9,948 nt of DNA, taken from Fidelibacterota bacterium. Lineage in GTDB: Bacteria; Fidelibacterota; UBA2242. Position numbers and translations under genes: made by a program. Positions 7,217 through 9,948 of this stretch are shown here, piece after piece; the stretch's first letter is position 1; each line of letters opens with the position of its first letter. The stretch lies in contig JAFGXZ010000358.1 in NCBI GenBank assembly GCA_016936335.1, positions 1 to 9,948 of the forward strand, written 5' to 3'. The notes beneath the pieces are model-generated. The model made no database searches, was not told the origin of the DNA, and saw only the letters and a list, made by a program, of their open reading frames with translations.

Positions 7217-7234
7217 ATGCCAAAATATGTGCCA
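7217..7234 (-). promoter_or_regulatory. Candidate sigma-54 (-24/-12) promoter for the pilus operon
   Basis: The minus strand reads TGGCACATATTTTGGCAT. The -24 element TGGCAC is perfect. At the sigma-54 spacing the -12 element is TTGG, one mismatch from TTGC, and a GC lies one base further. The expected transcription start is near 7208, giving a leader of about 32 bases before the pilB ATG. A sigma-54 activator is encoded directly upstream and dyad sites lie at typical distances, which strengthens the call. The -12 mismatch is the weak point. Confidence 0.65.
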
Positions 7235-7291
7235 ATATCTCTAAATAAATATTAATTAATTAGTTGGATATGGAATATTAGTAATGATTTT

Positions 7292-7327
7292 AATTGGATG
7301 TGTCATATAATAATGACACGTCCAACT
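7292..7327. promoter_or_regulatory. Dyad 1: candidate enhancer site upstream of the pilB promoter
   Basis: Two 15-bp arms (7292-7306 and 7313-7327) are inverted copies with two mismatches around a 6-bp AT centre. The core reads GTCA-N8-TGAC at 7302-7317, within a perfect 7-bp arm pair GTGTCAT/ATGACAC. Its centre lies about 101 bp upstream of the predicted start, a usual distance for binding by an NtrC-family activator. Binding by the neighbouring regulator is inferred, not shown. Confidence 0.6.
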
Positions 7328-7333
7328 GGAATA

Positions 7334-7349
7334 GTCAGATAATTATGAC
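7334..7349. promoter_or_regulatory. Dyad 2: second GTCA-N8-TGAC candidate activator site
   Basis: The same outer half-sites as dyad 1, GTCA and TGAC, recur with the same 8-bp spacing. The centres of the two dyads are 32 bp apart, close to three DNA turns, so two regulator dimers would lie on the same face. The centre is about 133 bp upstream of the predicted start. The inner eight bases are AT-only apart from one G and are not themselves symmetric. Confidence 0.5.
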
Positions 7350-7375
7350 AGTATGTATCGATAAAGACTAATTGA

Positions 7376-7401
7376 AATATGTAACAAATATGTTACATAT
7401 T
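7376..7401. repeat. Perfect 10-bp inverted repeat over the regulator's stop codon
   Basis: The arms AATATGTAAC and GTTACATATT are exact and enclose a 6-bp AT centre. The repeat overlaps the TAA of the response regulator gene (7400-7402). As RNA it is a weak, AT-rich stem without a following U-run, so it would be a poor terminator. As DNA, GTAAC-N6-GTTAC resembles a binding site. Its 16-bp core (GT-N12-AC) has the same overall length as dyads 1 and 2, but its half-sites differ. Confidence 0.5.
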
Positions 7402-8779
7402 AGTGACGGGAAATGTTATATTTTTTCATCTTCTGGTAAAAATTTTGACGGGGTATATTACTTTCTCGGGCAGCTTTAGCAATATTCCATTTGTTTCGTT
7501 GTAACGCCTGCAGCAGAAAATATCGTTCAAAATTGTCTTTTGCCTCTGAAAACTTATGATATTTTTTCGTGGATTTGTTTTCTTCGTTTCCGTATAAAAC
7601 CGAATCTGGCAAGTCGGAAAGAATCAGTTTTGAGTGTTCTGATAAAGCCACAGCTCTTTCAATAACATTTTCAAGTTCGCGGATATTTCCGGGCCAGCTG
7701 TGGTTGGTCAGTGACTCAATGACAGTTTTATCGACGCTTTGAACCTGACTGTTATGCAATGCAGCATATTTCTGGATGAAGTGTTTAATAAGGAGTGGAA
7801 TATCATCCCGGCGCTCACGCAGTGGCGGAACAGGAATCGAAATGACATTCAACCGATAAAATAAATCTTCACGAAAGTTACCCGCTTTGACCTCTTTCAA
7901 TAAGTCCTTATTTGTAGCAGAAATGATTCGAACATTTGCCTGGATGGCCTCGGTTCCGCCGACCCGCTGAAATGTCCGTTCCTGCAATACCCGTAGAAAA
8001 CGTACCTGCAGTGCAGGGCTGGTCTCCGCGATTTCGTCAAGGAAGAGAGTGCCACTCTCGGCGTCTTCGAAGACGCCCTTGGTTTGCTTATAGGCACCGG
8101 TAAAAGCGCCTTTTTCATAGCCAAAGAGTGTCGATTCCAGTAAGGTTTCCGGAAGTCCGCCACAGTTTATACTGATAAACTTCTTGTCAGATCGCTCACT
8201 GTATTGGTGGATTGCATGGGCGACCAACTCTTTACCAGTGCCGGTTTCCCCGGTGATCAGAACCGATGTATTTAATGGCGCGATTTTGTGAATCATTTTT
8301 AAAAGGTCCTGAATTTGGATGGAATTGCCGATAATTGAATGGGGTTTTAAACGTTGCTTCAGTTGCCCTTTCAAGTAACGGTTTTCATCTTTGATGGCTT
8401 TTAATTTCAGGGCTTTATTAACAGCGGTTTTAATAATTGTGATATCATTAAAGGGCTTTAATATATAATCTTCAGCGCCGATTTTTATCGCTTCGACTAC
8501 GGTTTCAATGTCCCGCTGAGCCGTCGCCATTATGACTGTAATTGTCGGATCAATCTGCAGCAGTTGCCTTAATACATCAATTCCGCTCATGGCCGGCATA
8601 CCGATATCTAAAAGAATTAAATCATATTGCATTGACCGGCACTTTTCAATTGCCTCATTCCCGCTATTTGCTGAATCGGACAGATAATTTTCGTCGTGCA
8701 GAATTTCGGTCAGAACCTCACATATATAAGGTTCATCGTCGACAATAAGGATTCTGATCGGGTGTGCTAAATCATTCAT
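7400..8779 (-). CDS. Sigma-54-dependent response regulator (NtrC/PilR type)
   Basis: This is a transcription activator of 459 residues with three domains. The receiver (about 8-125) has the acidic pair D14/D15, phosphoacceptor D58 in LILLDIGMP, T86 and K108, so it looks fully active. The AAA+ domain (about 148-385) has Walker A GETGTGKE (177-184), the sigma-54-contacting GAFTGA loop (224-229) and Walker B GTLFLDE (243-249), followed by the LRERRDDIP segment. A C-terminal Fis-type helix-turn-helix (about 431-456) would bind DNA. Its ATG overlaps the upstream kinase-like gene's stop by one base (TAATG). It sits immediately before a region with a sigma-54-like promoter and two dyads, so control of the pilus genes, like PilR, is likely. 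I leave the symbol blank because architecture alone does not separate PilR from other NtrC-family members. Confidence 0.95.
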   Translation of the reverse strand: MNDLAHPIRILIVDDEPYICEVLTEILHDENYLSDSANSGNEAIEKCRSMQYDLILLDIGMPAMSGIDVLRQLLQIDPTITVIMATAQRDIETVVEAIKIGAEDYILKPFNDITIIKTAVNKALKLKAIKDENRYLKGQLKQRLKPHSIIGNSIQIQDLLKMIHKIAPLNTSVLITGETGTGKELVAHAIHQYSERSDKKFISINCGGLPETLLESTLFGYEKGAFTGAYKQTKGVFEDAESGTLFLDEIAETSPALQVRFLRVLQERTFQRVGGTEAIQANVRIISATNKDLLKEVKAGNFREDLFYRLNVISIPVPPLRERRDDIPLLIKHFIQKYAALHNSQVQSVDKTVIESLTNHSWPGNIRELENVIERAVALSEHSKLILSDLPDSVLYGNEENKSTKKYHKFSEAKDNFERYFLLQALQRNKWNIAKAARESNIPRQNFYQKMKKYNISRH

Positions 8780-9468
8780 TACTTTAGTGGAATTGATACG
8801 GTGAATTCTATATTGTCCGAGTTATTGTTTATTAATAACGTTATTCCAATTTCATTTGCCAAACGCTTGGCATCAGATAAATGTGTTAAGTGTGGACTAT
8901 CCGATGGTGAAGAAATTGAAGATATAAAATTATTGACTTCTCTATGGTTTAGTATACGTGAACCAATTTTAAACCTTACGGAATCTAAGGCTTTTTCGCT
9001 AATTATAGTGATTTTATTTTCGACAGAATCTTTTAATTGAACTAACAACACCTGCATGATACAATAGACCAGGGTTGAGATATGAAAATAACTGCTTGTG
9101 ATTATTAATGGACTCTGGTAGAACTGAAAAACTTTGCTTGTATTGTGTTTAAAAAGAGCGTCAGCATTTAAAAATTCCATTTCATTTTTTAATAAAGTAT
9201 TTATGTCAAACTTCCGCAGTTGATCATTCGAAATATTTTGGCTGATGAATACAAGATTATTCAGAATTGCTTCAATCGCCTTACTTTGTTCGGTCATTTT
9301 CTTGAAATCTTGGTTCCCAGGCATTTTCATCTGCAGCAATTGTGCGCGGGTAGAAATAATTGTTAAAGGATTATTGATGTTATGAACAATCCCAGGTGCA
9401 GATTCCAGAAAAGCAAGCAGTCGTTGATGCAAGAGTGATTGTTTAATATTTTCTAAATCTTTAGTCAT
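8779..9468 (-). CDS. Small histidine-kinase-like protein with degenerate ATPase domain
   Basis: The product has 229 residues, with no membrane segment and no recognisable sensor domain. Residues about 15-45 form an H-box helix, APGIVHNINNPLTIISTRAQLL, with candidate phosphoacceptor H29. The residue after His is Asn, where active kinases usually carry Glu or Asp. The C-terminal part has the order expected for an HATPase domain and ends in FTVSIPLK, like the usual FxxxLP ending. I find no N-box Asn, no DxGxG and no glycine-rich G box; the G-box place reads HLTHLSDAKRLA. It may be a pseudokinase, a phosphatase or a scaffold for the downstream regulator. I chose the ATG at 9468, 14 bp after the dGTPase stop. 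A TTG at 9525 would overlap that gene. Neither has a good ribosome site. Confidence 0.75.
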   Translation of the reverse strand: MTKDLENIKQSLLHQRLLAFLESAPGIVHNINNPLTIISTRAQLLQMKMPGNQDFKKMTEQSKAIEAILNNLVFISQNISNDQLRKFDINTLLKNEMEFLNADALFKHNTSKVFQFYQSPLIITSSYFHISTLVYCIMQVLLVQLKDSVENKITIISEKALDSVRFKIGSRILNHREVNNFISSISSPSDSPHLTHLSDAKRLANEIGITLLINNNSDNIEFTVSIPLK

Positions 9469-9482
9469 TATAAAAGAGTTAC

Positions 9483-9948
9483 TTATAGTCCTGTTGTTCC
9501 GGCTGTGAGAATATTTTCGAAGCAATGCAGTGCGTAATTATCGGTCATCCCGGCGATATAATCTTTTAGAATAATGTTGATATCATAGGCACATTTTTCG
9601 TAAACATCCTTCAATGAAGATATGTATTTTCCAAATTTGTTATCCAATGCGGTATTACTTGCAGCGTATTTATCCCAATCGGTACTAAATGTGTAAAATA
9701 GTTGGTGCAGGTATTGGTAAATCGACGAAAGCACTATTCTTGAGTAATTGTTCCAGTAAGCCATTTTGGGATTTCGATAAATATTTATCCGGCTGAATTG
9801 TTTAAATTCTTTCAGCAATTCGAACATTTCCGTAGAAAAACCGATTTTTCCGTTTTTTGAAGACCAGTCGATGACATCGTTTACCAGGTTAGTAATAATA
9901 TCACTATTTCTGACTCCAAGTTTTTTCTGAATATTTTCCGGTATATCA
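9483..9948 (-). CDS. dgt: dGTPase-like HD phosphohydrolase, C-terminal part (5' end outside window)
   Basis: Deoxyguanosine triphosphate triphosphohydrolases of the HD family cut dGTP (or other dNTPs) to the nucleoside and triphosphate. About 155 C-terminal residues are present. The frame stays open to the window edge, so the true start lies beyond it. The internal Met at 9827 is not a start. Family features include IITNLVNDVIDWSS near the front (VxDxIxxS pattern), then MFELLKEFKQFSRINIYRNP, and near the end LKDYIAGMTDNYA, matching the conserved DYIAGMTDxYA of the family. The catalytic HD residues would lie upstream and cannot be checked. It is followed after 14 bp by the kinase-like gene and may share its transcript. 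The assignment rests on C-terminal motifs only. Confidence 0.78.
   Translation of the reverse strand, partial: DIPENIQKKLGVRNSDIITNLVNDVIDWSSKNGKIGFSTEMFELLKEFKQFSRINIYRNPKMAYWNNYSRIVLSSIYQYLHQLFYTFSTDWDKYAASNTALDNKFGKYISSLKDVYEKCAYDINIILKDYIAGMTDNYALHCFENILTAGTTGL

Noticed and set aside
7897..8163. Possible 88-residue gene on the minus strand
   Set aside because: It is an out-of-frame reading of the AAA+ domain of the response regulator, whose motifs are intact.
9469..9525. TTG start at 9525 for the kinase-like gene
   Set aside because: It would overlap the dGTPase-like gene by 43 bp and has no ribosome site. The ATG at 9468 lies after that gene's stop and still keeps the whole H-box helix.
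1..9948. tRNA, rRNA, CRISPR array or complete insertion sequence
   Set aside because: I saw no regularly spaced repeats, cloverleaf-like segments, rRNA-like stretches or transposase reading frames in the window.

Overview
This window carries a type IVa pilus (T4P) assembly locus with its own apparent regulatory module. Every gene I can support lies on the minus strand, so transcription runs from the high coordinates to the low ones. The organism is a diderm (Gram-negative-type) bacterium with rather AT-rich DNA that uses sigma-54. The evidence is a full set of prepilins, a prepilin peptidase and PilM, an NtrC-family activator with an intact GAFTGA loop, and a near-consensus -24/-12 promoter. 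I cannot place it to genus. Deltaproteobacterial, FCB-group or candidate-phylum origins would all fit.

Regulatory block (9948 to 7400). The window opens inside the C-terminal part of a dGTPase-like HD phosphohydrolase (9483-9948, 5' end outside the window). Fourteen bases later comes a small soluble histidine-kinase-like protein (8779-9468). It keeps an H-box histidine but seems to have lost the ATP-binding N, D and G boxes. Its stop codon overlaps by one base (TAATG) the start of a receiver/AAA+/Fis sigma-54 response regulator (7400-8779).

Control region (7177-7399, 223 bp). This is the only sizeable gap. In the order read by RNA polymerase it holds a perfect inverted repeat over the regulator's stop codon, two GTCA-N8-TGAC dyads 32 bp apart, and a sigma-54-type promoter about 32 bp before pilB. 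The simplest reading is that the upstream regulator binds the dyads and drives the pilus operon.

Pilus operon (7176 to 96). The order is pilB (extension ATPase), pilC (inner-membrane platform), pilA (major pilin, the only gene with a perfect AGGAGG ribosome site), a strong hairpin, a PilV/GspI-like and a PilW/GspJ-like minor prepilin, pilD (prepilin peptidase/methylase), a large PilX/GspK-like tip prepilin with a beta-rich domain, and pilM. Genes after pilC are overlapping or separated by 2-6 bp, except around pilA. pilN, pilO, pilP, pilQ and pilT are not in the window. Only 95 bp remain after pilM, and these hold a short direct repeat and no gene.

The pilus machinery itself is of a known kind. 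The parts most worth a second look are the degenerate kinase paired with an intact sigma-54 activator, the promoter and dyad architecture in front of pilB, the pilA/minor-pilin hairpin, the PilB that starts without the usual first N-terminal half-domain, and the beta-rich PilX as a possible tip adhesin.
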